Source: Hoeflea marina (GTDB taxonomy: Bacteria > Pseudomonadota > Alphaproteobacteria > Rhizobiales > Rhizobiaceae). Taken from it: a DNA stretch of 64,000 nucleotides. The stretch covers positions 660,139-724,138 of the forward strand of contig NZ_QGTR01000002.1 in the NCBI RefSeq assembly GCF_003182275.1, in the 5' to 3' direction. Positions 9,199 through 17,567 of this stretch are shown in pieces. The translations under genes were made by a program, and so were the position numbers. Under the pieces are notes generated by a model that saw nothing but the letters and a program-made list of their open reading frames with translations, searched no databases and was not told where the DNA came from. The first letter of the stretch is position 1, and every line of letters begins with the position of its first letter.

Positions 9199-9226
9199 GA
9201 ACGGACGCGCTCCCGTGCGTCCGTTC
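9199..9226 (+). terminator. Strong hairpin after the binding-protein gene
   Basis: A perfect 10-bp stem, GAACGGACGC / GCGTCCGTTC, with an 8-base loop, 18 bp after the stop codon at 9180. There is no T tract, so it may act as a weak terminator or as an mRNA-stabilising structure, which is common after binding-protein genes. Confidence 0.55.
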
Positions 9227-9385
9227 GCCCGGAATGGCACCGGTGCCCCGCGCTTCTTGCTTGTGCAAGTCTTTGCAATAATTGTACGTTTGAAGAGAAA
9301 GTCACAGATGTCGGTATGAGTCCGATTCGCATCACGAGTCGGGCATATCGCGATTGTGCGCGTCCGTTCTGGAAGACAAGTGAAG

Positions 9386-10474
9386 ATGACTGACAGCAAA
9401 GTGGCAAAGAGATCCGGCAGCAAGTCCAGCACCCTGCGCCGCCGGGTGACAATGACGGACGTCGCCAAGGCCGCCGGGTGTTCGCAGGCGACCGTCTCCT
9501 TCGTTCTCAACCGCACCGCCGGCATGAAGCTGTCGCAGCAGACCCGCGACCGGGTGCTGGAGACGGCGCGGACGATGGGATATCTGTCGCCCACCTTTCC
9601 GGTCAAGGCCGCAAGTCCGGCGCAGTTTCCGCTGATGGATGGCGTCATCGGCTTCGCCGTGGACCAGCTCGCCACGAGCCCTGAGGCGGTCGTCGCCATC
9701 GAAGGCGCCCGCCAGGCCTCCTGGAACGCCGGCAATGTCATCCTGGTGGCGCAGACGCTCTGCGATCCGGACATGGAGCCGCGCACGCTCAAGGCGCTGA
9801 CATCGCAGGGCATATCGGCGCTCATCTACATGGCGATCTTCACCCGAGAGATCGTCGTTCCGGACTACCTCAGGACGGTCGATATCCCGGTGGTGCTGCT
9901 CAACTGCTACACCGCCGACCATGCCTTTCCGGCCGTGGTCCCCAGCGAGATCGCCGGCGGGCAAAGCTCGACCCGTCATCTCATCCGCCACGGCCACAAG
10001 CGCATCGCCACCATCACCGGCGAACCCTGGATGGAGGCGGCGCAGGACAGGCTCAAGGGTTACCGGCGGGCGCTGGCGACGGCCGACATTCCGTTCGATC
10101 CGGATCTGGTGGTGGAGGGTGACTGGTCGGCCAGCGCCGGCTACGCGGCGACCGTCAGGTTGCTGGCGCTGGCGGAGCGGCCGACGGCGATCTTCTGCCA
10201 GAACGACCGCACCGCGATCGGCTGCTACGAGGCGCTCAAGGAGGCGGGGCTGTCGATTCCGGAGGATATCTCCGTCATCGGCTATGACGACGAGGAAATC
10301 GCCCGCCACATGCACCCGCCGCTCACCTCGTCGATCCTGCCGCACCGCGCCATGGGCATGTGGGCGGTGGAACGCATCGACATTCCGGCCACCGGCGCCA
10401 GGCGGCACCCGATCACCAAGCTCGAATGCCCGCTGGTCGAGCGCGCTTCCGTCGGTCCGCCGCCGGCGCGGTGA
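9386..10474 (+). CDS. LacI family transcriptional regulator
   Basis: LacI/GalR regulator, 362 residues. The N-terminal helix-turn-helix reads VTMTDVAKAAGCSQATVSF with the hinge-helix region after it, followed by a sugar-binding effector domain (ISVIGYDDEEIARHMHPPLTS near the C-terminus is a hallmark). The frame opens at a GTG at 9356; the ATG at 9386 with GGAAG upstream is preferred. It lies at the end of the sugar-uptake locus and is the natural candidate to control the operons at 4965, 6958 and 7162 through the AT-rich palindromes described there. Confidence 0.88.
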   Translation: MTDSKVAKRSGSKSSTLRRRVTMTDVAKAAGCSQATVSFVLNRTAGMKLSQQTRDRVLETARTMGYLSPTFPVKAASPAQFPLMDGVIGFAVDQLATSPEAVVAIEGARQASWNAGNVILVAQTLCDPDMEPRTLKALTSQGISALIYMAIFTREIVVPDYLRTVDIPVVLLNCYTADHAFPAVVPSEIAGGQSSTRHLIRHGHKRIATITGEPWMEAAQDRLKGYRRALATADIPFDPDLVVEGDWSASAGYAATVRLLALAERPTAIFCQNDRTAIGCYEALKEAGLSIPEDISVIGYDDEEIARHMHPPLTSSILPHRAMGMWAVERIDIPATGARRHPITKLECPLVERASVGPPPAR

Positions 10475-10593
10475 ATTTCACGTCGTCGGAGGACGAAGCG
10501 ACAACTCAAGGACCTGCAGCGCGTCCGCGATTGAATGAACCGGAATCGCTCGCGCCGGCGAAGGGACGATCGCAGCCGGCGCCGTTGGGCCTC

Positions 10594-10794
10594 CTACAGG
10601 GCGCAGCCCGGCTTGACGCCGAACCGCTTGAAGATCGCCGCCGCGGGGCAGAAGCCGGTGAACGCGGTCTGCAGCAGATTGGCGCCGATGAACGCCGTCA
10701 GCCAGACGAACAGGGGTGAAACCCAGACGGTGAGCGCCACCGAGACCAGCACCATGGCGCCGGCAAACGCGAAGATCAGTCGATCCATGTTCAT
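10594..10794 (-). CDS. DUF2892 (YgaP-like) small membrane protein
   Basis: A 66-residue protein with two hydrophobic helices and the C-terminal signature TAFTGFCPAAAIFKRFGVKPG typical of the DUF2892/YgaP transmembrane family. The start MNMDRL has AGGAGA just upstream. Related domains are fused to rhodanese in YgaP; here it stands alone. Single-gene unit on the minus strand; role unknown, possibly in sulfur/persulfide handling by analogy. Confidence 0.8.
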   Translation of the reverse strand: MNMDRLIFAFAGAMVLVSVALTVWVSPLFVWLTAFIGANLLQTAFTGFCPAAAIFKRFGVKPGCAL

Positions 10795-10974
10795 GTCATT
10801 CTCCTATCCAAGATCATTTATATATGGAGATATGAATGTAATGCGGGATTGGCAAGGGGCAGAGCGCGGGAAGAGAAAGAATCTTCGCCTTTGCTGCCGG
10901 AAGCAACCGGCGGCATGCGGCACGGCGTGCCCGAGCGGCGCTGGCAACCTGCGGCGTTGATCCGCTGCCTGCCG

Positions 10975-12069
10975 TCAGCCCCGCGCGACTGCGATGTGGT
11001 TGTCGAAGCCGATGTCGAGCCGGGCCTCGGCGAATTCGCCTTCGCCGGTCGAGCGGATGAAGCCGGCGCCATGGGGCGCCACGCCGCAGACATTCCTGAT
11101 CCGGAGCTCGTCGACGATCCGCCCGCTGTCGCCCTCGAAGCTGATGGCGACATTGCCGCGCGGCGAGGTGATGGCCACCAGGCCGCTCGTGGCGTTGCAT
11201 TCGATCGAGCCGACATAGCCGCGCAGGCTCACCAGCGGCTCCTCGGGCAGGTCGATCAGCCTGAGCGCCGACAAGTCCGCCGAGAGATGGCCGACCAGCT
11301 GGTGCACCTGGGTCGCGTCGCCCTGGTTCTGGCAGGCGAACCACACCCGCCCCCTGCCGTCGCGCGCCATGTGGCGGAGCGACAGCTGGTGCAGCTCCGG
11401 CGCCAGCGCGTGGCGGGCGACGAGCGCACCGGTGGCGATCTCGATCACGGCGATATTGGGCTTCATGGTGGCGAGATTGAGCTGCACCCGCTCCATGTCC
11501 GGATGGGTCTCGATGGCGCCGTTGGCGATCACCATGTGCCGGCCGTCGGGCATGATCTCGATGTCGTGCGGGCCGACGCCGTGGCTTTCGAACTCGCCGA
11601 TCCGGGTCATGCGGTCGGCGACGTCATAGATGCCGATCATGCCACGGGCGGCGTCGAAATCGTTCTCCGTCGCATAGACCAGCCGGCCGCCGAGCGAGAA
11701 GGCGCCGTGGCCGTAGAAATGCCGGCCCTCCGGCGAGGATATCGTCAGCGGCGGCGTCCTGCCGGCGGGGTCGAACTTGACGGCGAAGGTGCCCGGCCGC
11801 CGCGCGAAGGCGATGGCCGAGCTGCCGTCCGGCGCCATCACCACGTCGTGGCCGCGATCGGGCAACGGTGTCCTGTGCAGGATCTCGCCGCGTTCGGTCA
11901 GCATGGCGACGCCATAGCCGTCCCGGGTCATGTAGGCGGAGGCAAACAGCGCGTCCGAGCGCTCGAGGGCGCGGGCGGCCCCCGGGGCAAGCAGGCCCGC
12001 CACGCCGGCGCCGAACCCGGCGAGGAACCGCCGGCGGTCGATCAGGGGAGTGGGTGAGAAGAGGTGCAT
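10975..12069 (-). CDS. DUF1513 beta-propeller-like periplasmic protein
   Basis: A 364-residue protein with a twin-arginine signal (DRRRFLAGFGAG) and a repeated WD/propeller-like pattern (FYGHGAFSLGGRLVYATEND; GVGPHDIEIMPDGRHMVIANG; QLSLRHMARDGRGRVWFACQ). It belongs to DUF1513, which typically accompanies imelysin and di-haem oxidoreductase genes. The frame is open upstream to 13290, but the ATG at 12069 shares one base with the TGA of the imelysin-like gene (TGATG), indicating translational coupling. Last gene of the iron operon. Export in folded form suggests cofactor binding; function unknown. Confidence 0.82.
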   Translation of the reverse strand: MHLFSPTPLIDRRRFLAGFGAGVAGLLAPGAARALERSDALFASAYMTRDGYGVAMLTERGEILHRTPLPDRGHDVVMAPDGSSAIAFARRPGTFAVKFDPAGRTPPLTISSPEGRHFYGHGAFSLGGRLVYATENDFDAARGMIGIYDVADRMTRIGEFESHGVGPHDIEIMPDGRHMVIANGAIETHPDMERVQLNLATMKPNIAVIEIATGALVARHALAPELHQLSLRHMARDGRGRVWFACQNQGDATQVHQLVGHLSADLSALRLIDLPEEPLVSLRGYVGSIECNATSGLVAITSPRGNVAISFEGDSGRIVDELRIRNVCGVAPHGAGFIRSTGEGEFAEARLDIGFDNHIAVARG

Positions 12070-13160
12070 CAGTCGCCGTCCAGCGTGGAGAACCCGGAAA
12101 TGAGTCCGAACATCACCGGGATCGTTTCCTTGAAATTGTCGATCAGACCCGTCAGCACGATGTCGCCATAGGCGAGGCGGTTGTACCCCGCCTCGTCCGT
12201 GGCGAGTCCGGCGATGTCCCCGGGTACCTCGGCAAACACGGCCCTGGCCTCGTGGAAGCCGAACAGAGTGCCGTCGAGCCGGCGCGCATCGCTGGCCGGA
12301 ACAAGGTCCTGCAACTGCGCTGCCACGAACAGGCTTTCGAGGCCTTCGATGTTGCCGCCGAGCGTCCGGCCGAAATTGCCCGACCGCCAGAACAGCGCCG
12401 CCTTCGGCTTCATCGCCTTGCGGCTGTCCTGCACCACCGGCTCGAGCCGTTGCACGTGGATAAGCTCGATGCCGTCGCCGATCATCGTCAGGAGCCGGCT
12501 CAGCTGCTCGTCGCCGTCGCGAAACATCGGATTGAGCGCGTCCGGCTCGAGCCACAGCCTGGAGAATCCATCGGGATCGTTCCATTCGGCGGTGAACTGG
12601 CCTGCGATGTCTGAGACATTGTCGGCAATGGCGGCCGCGAAGGCGCAGCGCATCGGTGCGGTGCCCGCCGCAATCTCCTCGCTGCCGGTGCCGGCGAGCA
12701 CGAAGTCGAGCGCGGGAAGGCCCTGCAACGCGACGCTCTTGCCGGCAAGCGCCACCGGATCGGTGACGCTGTCGTCGCCGGTGCGGATGGCTTCCTGCAC
12801 CTGCGCCAGCCCGCGGCTGCGCCGATCCGGCCAGAACATCACGCGCTCGAGCCGGTTGTCGGCGGCAAGCGGGCCAAGACGGATGAACTCGACCCGGCTC
12901 CAGCTGTCGATCAGGTCGGCGAATGCCGCAGTGGTTGCCGCGAATTTTTCGGCGTCGGGCGCCGAGCAGAGCTGATGGGTGGCGGCGGCCAGCCGTTCGG
13001 CCGAGCCGGCGAACGCCTCGAAGCCGGGGCGGATCCCGTGGCTGATGACCCGCTCGATCACCTCGGAGCGGTCGGCGGCGGCATGCGCCGCGCTCCCTGC
13101 CGCGACGCTGAGGAAAACGCCCAGGCAGAGGGCGGCGAGAGAGAAGCGGGAATGGGTCAC
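12069..13160 (-). CDS. Imelysin-family periplasmic protein, motif-degenerate paralogue
   Basis: A 363-residue imelysin (peptidase M75) family protein with a Sec signal ending AAHAAADR. It starts at a GTG whose bases overlap the upstream stop (GTGA at 13160-13157). In the first imelysin of this operon the family GxHxxE motif is intact; the aligned position here reads GLPALDFVLAG, so the His is lost. Family knowledge: imelysins are iron-regulated periplasmic proteins related to EfeO and IrpA, with a proposed metal-binding role. This copy probably has an altered or no metal site. Confidence 0.82.
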   Translation of the reverse strand: MTHSRFSLAALCLGVFLSVAAGSAAHAAADRSEVIERVISHGIRPGFEAFAGSAERLAAATHQLCSAPDAEKFAATTAAFADLIDSWSRVEFIRLGPLAADNRLERVMFWPDRRSRGLAQVQEAIRTGDDSVTDPVALAGKSVALQGLPALDFVLAGTGSEEIAAGTAPMRCAFAAAIADNVSDIAGQFTAEWNDPDGFSRLWLEPDALNPMFRDGDEQLSRLLTMIGDGIELIHVQRLEPVVQDSRKAMKPKAALFWRSGNFGRTLGGNIEGLESLFVAAQLQDLVPASDARRLDGTLFGFHEARAVFAEVPGDIAGLATDEAGYNRLAYGDIVLTGLIDNFKETIPVMFGLISGFSTLDGD

Positions 13161-14764
13161 AGGCTCTCCAGATAGGCAAGCAGCGCGTCACGCTCGGATG
13201 GATCGACACCGGCAAAGCCGTCGCGTGCGGCCTGCGCTTCGCCGCCGTGCCAGAGCACGGCTTCGGTGAGGTTTCGGGCGCGGCCGTCATGCAGGAAATT
13301 CGTATGGCCGCTGACGGTCTCGGTCAGGCCGATGCCCCAGAGCGGCGGCGTGCGCCACTCCGTGCCCGAGGCAGCCCCCACCGTCTGTCCGTCGGCAAGG
13401 CCTTCGCCCATGTCGTGCAGGAGGAAGTCCGAATAGGGCCAGATCAGCTGGAACGACTGCGCCTTGTGCTCGGAATCGCGGCGGGTGACGAATTTCGGCG
13501 TGTGGCAGGAGGCGCAACCCAACTGCTGGAACAGCTGCTTGCCGGCGAGGACCTCCGGCCTGTCGACATTGCGGCGCTGCGGCACGGCGAGGTTCTGCGA
13601 GTAGAAGGTGACGAGATCGAGGACCGGATCGGGCGCCTCGACGGTTCCAAGCCGCGGCTGTACGCCGGTCGGCAGCGCCAGGCAGTCGGCCTGCCGGGCG
13701 GTGCAGTCGCCATGCGAATAGGGTGCGTCCGGCGTCGAGATGCCGATGTCGCCGGCAAAGGCGCCGGCGGTCTGTTCGCGGATGCGGGCATTCTGCGCCT
13801 TCCAGCCGAAGCGGCCGATCTCGAGTTCGCCCTTGCCGTCGCGCCGGAGCGCGATGCGCCCGGAAATGCCGTCGCCGTCGGCGTCGTCGGGGTCGGCCCG
13901 GCCGATGATGTCGGCGGGATGGATCGCCTCGATCAGACCCATGCCGATCATCTGCGGCGTCACCCGTGGCGACAGCGTGGTGCCCGGATCGAGCGGACCG
14001 TAGGCGAGGTTGTCAACGCCATAGCTGGGCCGGCGCAGCGAAACGGTCGAGCCGTCGCCGAGGGTGACCGGAACCTCGGTGTACTCGACCGTCATCCGGC
14101 CTTCGGAGGCAAGTCCGGGCACGGCGAGATCCTGCAGCTGTTCGCCATAGGTCGGGTCGGGAATGGTCAGTGCCACATAGGAGGCAAGGGCGGCGCGCTC
14201 GGCATCGCTTGTCGCCGGCCGCGCCAGCCGGAAGAACATGGTGTTCGCCTCGCCGTCCACCGGCGGATGGCCGCGGCCGTCCTTGAGGTGGCAGCTCTGG
14301 CAGGACCGCGCATTGAACAGCGGCCCAAGCCCGTCGGAGGCCTGCGTGGAGGAGGGCGAGGAGACCCATAGCTTGCGGAACAGCCCGTCGCCAAGATTGA
14401 AGTCGCGTTGCTCGGCGAAGCTGAGATTGGCGGAGAAATGCGAGAAGGCCGACCGGTTGGGCAATTTGGTCGATGTCGCCGCGCCTCCGGACATCGCTTC
14501 GAACGCCTCGGCCCTTGAGAAATCCGTGGGCGGAGCAGTGATCGCGCGCACCCGCGCCAGATCCTTCTTGCTCAGGTCCGTGCGCACGGTTCCGAGCTTC
14601 GACGGCGCGGGGGTTTCCGGCTCGACAGTCGGCGAGGTCACCTGGCCGGGCGGGTGAAGCCGTGCCGCGCCGGCATCCGCGGGCTGGCCGGCGGCGGCCA
14701 CAGGCAGCGCCGCGACCCAAAGGGCAGCAAGGGCCACAATTCCTCTCCGGCCTGGGCGCGTCAT
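13157..14764 (-). CDS. Di-haem oxidoreductase (DUF1111, cytochrome c peroxidase-like)
   Basis: Periplasmic di-haem c-type protein of about 535 residues, signal peptide ending near AAAGQPADAG. Two haem-binding motifs are visible: CQSCH (in SCQSCHLKDGRGHPP) and CASCH (in LGCASCHTPKF). DUF1111 proteins are often annotated as thiol oxidoreductases and recur beside imelysin genes. Two in-frame ATGs compete, 14779 and 14764; AGGACAG is best placed for the second. A hairpin and 137 bp separate it from the first imelysin; the downstream imelysin overlaps by four bases. Presumably it moves electrons in periplasmic iron (or copper) handling. Confidence 0.87.
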   Translation of the reverse strand: MTRPGRRGIVALAALWVAALPVAAAGQPADAGAARLHPPGQVTSPTVEPETPAPSKLGTVRTDLSKKDLARVRAITAPPTDFSRAEAFEAMSGGAATSTKLPNRSAFSHFSANLSFAEQRDFNLGDGLFRKLWVSSPSSTQASDGLGPLFNARSCQSCHLKDGRGHPPVDGEANTMFFRLARPATSDAERAALASYVALTIPDPTYGEQLQDLAVPGLASEGRMTVEYTEVPVTLGDGSTVSLRRPSYGVDNLAYGPLDPGTTLSPRVTPQMIGMGLIEAIHPADIIGRADPDDADGDGISGRIALRRDGKGELEIGRFGWKAQNARIREQTAGAFAGDIGISTPDAPYSHGDCTARQADCLALPTGVQPRLGTVEAPDPVLDLVTFYSQNLAVPQRRNVDRPEVLAGKQLFQQLGCASCHTPKFVTRRDSEHKAQSFQLIWPYSDFLLHDMGEGLADGQTVGAASGTEWRTPPLWGIGLTETVSGHTNFLHDGRARNLTEAVLWHGGEAQAARDGFAGVDPSERDALLAYLESL

Positions 14765-14861
14765 TGTCTGTCCTGTCATTGCAAATGGCCCGCGCCTTTC
14801 GGGCGCTGGCCATCTTTACGGTCTGGCGGCCTCAAAGACCATGCGGCGAAACCGCCGGATC

Positions 14862-14894
14862 GGCCGGCGCCCCGCCCGGGCGGGGACTCCGGCC
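14862..14894 (-). terminator. GC-rich nested palindrome between imelysin and di-haem genes
   Basis: CCCCGCCCGGGCGGGG (14870-14885) is a perfect palindrome flanked by GGCCGG and CCGGCC arms. It lies just after the imelysin stop (14902, minus strand) and 100 bp before the next gene. It could attenuate read-through within the operon so that the solute-binding-like imelysin is made in excess. There is no T run. Confidence 0.4.
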
Positions 14895-14901
14895 GGAAGG
14901 C

Positions 14902-16176
14902 CTACTGGAAGACCGCGTTGGGGTTGTCCAGGCTGTCGGAACCCTCGAAGGCGGCGGTGCCGAGATCGAGCGTGGCGATGACGCGCTCGATCGAGCGGGT
15001 CTGGTCGACCAGGCCGTCGATGGCCGCCTGGACCACGGCATTGCCCTCGGCATTTCCTTCGCCGATCATCTGGTCGTAGGCTTCCACGGTTTCCGAGCGC
15101 TTGGTCATCACGTGCATCAGCTCGACCGACCCGGCGAGCTTCGCCCTGAGTTCCTCGTCGAGCGCCGCATCCTTCCCGGCCACCAGATCGGAGACCGAAG
15201 GTCCGCTGAGCTTGCTGCCGTCGATGCGGGTATAGCTGCCGGTATAGGCATCGGCGATGCCGACCGTGTCGTAGAGATTGGAATTGGCCGTATTGTCGGA
15301 GAAGCAGTCATGCTCCTCCTCCGGATCGTGCAGCAGCAGGCCGAGCTTCATGCGCTGGCCGGCCAGTTCGCCGTAGGACATCGAGCCCATTCCGGTGAGG
15401 ATGGCGACCATGGCGGCCTTCGGGTCATCGGCGAGCGCCTTGCGAGCGGCGCCGGCTTCCTCCCAGTTGCCGACCATCTCGTCGAGATCGGCGACCAGCA
15501 GATCGACGGCAGCCTTCAGATAGGCGGCGCGGCGGTCGCAATTGCCGTTGCTGCAGCCTTCGCCGACGACGTAATCGGTGTAGGGACGGTTGCCAGCGCC
15601 CGGGCCGGTGCCGTTGAGGTCCTGGCCCCAGAGCAGGAATTCGATGGCGTGATAGCCGGTGGCCACATTGGCCTCGACATCGCCGGCTTCCTGCAGCGTG
15701 TCGGCGAGGAAGTCGGGCGTGATGACAGAGGCATCGACCGGTTCGCCATTGATGATGACCGAAGGATTGGCAATCACGTTGGCGGTGTAGAGCGCGTTTT
15801 CGTCGTTCTCTGCGCCGTAGGAGGCATCGACATAGTCGATCAGGCCCTCGTCGAGCGGCCAGGCATTGACCCGTCCTTCCCAGTCATCGACGATGACATT
15901 GCCGAACCGGTAGACCTCGGTCTGCTGGTAGGGCACGCGGGCGTCGATCCAGGCAGCGCGCGCGGCCTTCAGGCTCTCCTCGCTCGGTTGGGCGAGGAAC
16001 GCGTCGATCGCGTCCTTCAGCGTTCCGGCCGTGGTCAGCGAGTCGGTGTACTTGGCCAGCGCCACGTCGGCATAGTGCGAAGCCACTTCGGCCTGCGTCG
16101 GCGCGGCCTGGGCCGGCAGGACCAGCGTGCTGGCGCCGCCGAGCAGCGCGAGTGCGAATAGGGTGGTGCGTGTCAT
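14902..16176 (-). CDS. Imelysin family iron-regulated periplasmic protein
   Basis: A 424-residue imelysin with a signal peptide ending LPAQA-APTQ and the family motif GYHAIEFLLWGQD (GxHxxE). The sequence ARVPYQQTEVYRFGN and KLSGPSVSDLVAGKDAALDEEL are typical of the long IrpA-like group. The frame opens earlier at 16266, but the ATG at 16176 starts the signal peptide and has GGGGAGAG upstream. Family knowledge: IrpA-type imelysins are needed for growth at low iron in cyanobacteria. Two Cys pairs (CSNGNC and the later HDCFS) may form disulfides. It follows the Cys-rich gene by 13 bp. Confidence 0.88.
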   Translation of the reverse strand: MTRTTLFALALLGGASTLVLPAQAAPTQAEVASHYADVALAKYTDSLTTAGTLKDAIDAFLAQPSEESLKAARAAWIDARVPYQQTEVYRFGNVIVDDWEGRVNAWPLDEGLIDYVDASYGAENDENALYTANVIANPSVIINGEPVDASVITPDFLADTLQEAGDVEANVATGYHAIEFLLWGQDLNGTGPGAGNRPYTDYVVGEGCSNGNCDRRAAYLKAAVDLLVADLDEMVGNWEEAGAARKALADDPKAAMVAILTGMGSMSYGELAGQRMKLGLLLHDPEEEHDCFSDNTANSNLYDTVGIADAYTGSYTRIDGSKLSGPSVSDLVAGKDAALDEELRAKLAGSVELMHVMTKRSETVEAYDQMIGEGNAEGNAVVQAAIDGLVDQTRSIERVIATLDLGTAAFEGSDSLDNPNAVFQ

Positions 16177-16189
16177 TGATCTCTCCCCG

Positions 16190-16717
16190 TCAATGCAATG
16201 TCGTCCCCGAGCGCATCTCTGCGGCGTCCGGATGACGGTTCGGTGAAAGCACCCCTTCCAGGGCACCGGTCGGTATCGGCATCAGCGTCAGCCCGCGGCC
16301 GCGCAGCAAGAAGGCATAGGCTCCGGCCGAGAATGCCATCTGGTCGGCGCGGGCAGGGTGGGCGATGGCGCGCAGGCAGACAGCTGTTGCTTCGTTGTCG
16401 TCATGCTGAAGGCCGGAGACGATTCCCAGGATCAGGGCCTCGTCCCGGCACAGCCCGACGCATCCGCTCGCCATCATCCGGAGCGGGCAGCGGGCGCACA
16501 GGCCGGCAATGCAGATGAAGTCCTGGAAGGCGGAAAGCACCGGCCCGGCATCCCGGGGACCCAGAGCGGCGTCATAGAGCGTGGCAAGTGCCTCGACGCG
16601 GTCCGGCGAACGCTGAGACAGGCCATGGGTCCAGTGGCGATACCCCTCCAGCACCAGCCGTTCCGGCGGGCGCGCCAGATAAAGTGCTGCAACGGCCTTG
16701 ATGTCCTGTGCGTCCAC
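16190..16717 (-). CDS. Cys-rich hypothetical protein heading the iron operon
   Basis: A 175-residue cytoplasmic protein with no recognised family. Residues about 70-95 hold a Cys cluster, CIAGLCARCPLRMMASGC followed by VGLC, five cysteines in 22 residues, which could bind an Fe-S cluster, iron or zinc. The start is a GTG at 16717 with a poor Shine-Dalgarno, so the true start may be further in. It lies 13 bp downstream of a perfect IRO palindrome and 13 bp upstream of the imelysin gene. A role in iron sensing or as an assembly factor is only a guess. Confidence 0.65.
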   Translation of the reverse strand: MDAQDIKAVAALYLARPPERLVLEGYRHWTHGLSQRSPDRVEALATLYDAALGPRDAGPVLSAFQDFICIAGLCARCPLRMMASGCVGLCRDEALILGIVSGLQHDDNEATAVCLRAIAHPARADQMAFSAGAYAFLLRGRGLTLMPIPTGALEGVLSPNRHPDAAEMRSGTTLH

Positions 16718-16729
16718 GGCGGGGCTCTC

Positions 16730-16756
16730 TAAACATGAATATTTAAATCATGTTTA
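16730..16756 (-). promoter_or_regulatory. IRO box (TGA-N9-TCA) for RirA-type iron control
   Basis: A 27-bp element with perfect 9-base arms (TAAACATGA and TCATGTTTA) around a 9-base AT centre. The core is TGA (16736-16738), nine bases, then TCA (16748-16750). Established knowledge: TGA-N9-TCA is the reported IRO motif recognised by the Rrf2-family iron regulator RirA in rhizobia. It is placed just ahead of the operon 16717-10975 and so should repress it in iron-replete cells. Confidence 0.75.
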
Positions 16757-16885
16757 TGGCCGGAGAAAATTCGTGTCAATGCGCGAAGTCCAAAAAAGCC
16801 GTCGACAGCCGGGCGCCGCATCCGGCCCGGCGCGGCGGCGGCCGGGTCGCGAAGTCAATGCCCTCGCAACCCGACCAGCCCCTCG

Positions 16886-17566
16886 TCAGTGTCCGAGCAG
16901 CTTGAGCAGTTCCTGTGCTGCGGCTTCCGACGACGCGGGGTTCTGCCCGGTCACCAGCTTGCCGTCGACCAGTACGAAGGAGCCCCAGTCCGGGCCCTTC
17001 TCGTAGCGGCCGCCCTTGGCCTTGAGCATGTCTTCGACAAGGAATGGCACGACCTCGGTGAGGCCGACCGCTTGCTCTTCGGTGTTGGTGAAGCCGGTGA
17101 CCCGCTTGCCGAAGACCAGGGGCTTGCCGTTGGCGCCCATGGTGTGGCGGAAGACGCCGGGCGCGTGGCAGACCGCGCCGATCGGTCGATCGTCCGCCGC
17201 GAAGGCTTCGATGAGCCGCTTGCTGTCGGCGCTTTCGGCCAGGTCCCACAGCGGGCCGTGGCCGCCCGGATAGAAGATCGCATCGAATCCGTCGGCCGTG
17301 ACGTCGGCAAGTGTTGCGGTCGAGGCCAGTGCCTTCTGGGCGTCCGGATCGCCCTTGAAGCGGCGCGTCGCGTCCGTCTGGGCGTCGTCGGCGTCGCTCT
17401 TCGGATCGAGCGGCGGCTGGCCGCCTTTGGGCGAGGCGAGCGTGACCTCGGCGCCCTCGTCCTTGAGCGCATAGTAGGGGGCAGCGAACTCCTCGAGCCA
17501 GAAGCCGGTCTTCTCGCCCGTGTCTCCGAGCTTGTCGTGCGAGGTGAGTACCATGAGGATCTTCAT
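16886..17566 (-). CDS. DJ-1/PfpI (class I glutamine amidotransferase-like) protein
   Basis: A 226-residue DJ-1/PfpI-superfamily protein, close to the group annotated as type 1 glutamine amidotransferase/HchA-like. The nucleophile elbow is AVCHAPGVF (Cys133), preceded by the FYPGGHGPLWDL loop that supplies the His/Asp environment. Related enzymes act as glutathione-independent glyoxalase III or deglycase. The longer frame starts at 17605, but the ATG at 17566 comes one base after the stop of the oxidoreductase gene (TGACATG), so the pair is cotranslated. Possible shared role in detoxifying reactive carbonyls. Confidence 0.85.
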   Translation of the reverse strand: MKILMVLTSHDKLGDTGEKTGFWLEEFAAPYYALKDEGAEVTLASPKGGQPPLDPKSDADDAQTDATRRFKGDPDAQKALASTATLADVTADGFDAIFYPGGHGPLWDLAESADSKRLIEAFAADDRPIGAVCHAPGVFRHTMGANGKPLVFGKRVTGFTNTEEQAVGLTEVVPFLVEDMLKAKGGRYEKGPDWGSFVLVDGKLVTGQNPASSEAAAQELLKLLGH

Positions 17567-17567
17567 G

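Noticed and set aside
12070..13290. Upstream extension of the DUF1513 frame to 771 residues
   Set aside because: This part lies in another frame of the imelysin-like gene; the Tat signal and TGATG junction fix the start at 12069.
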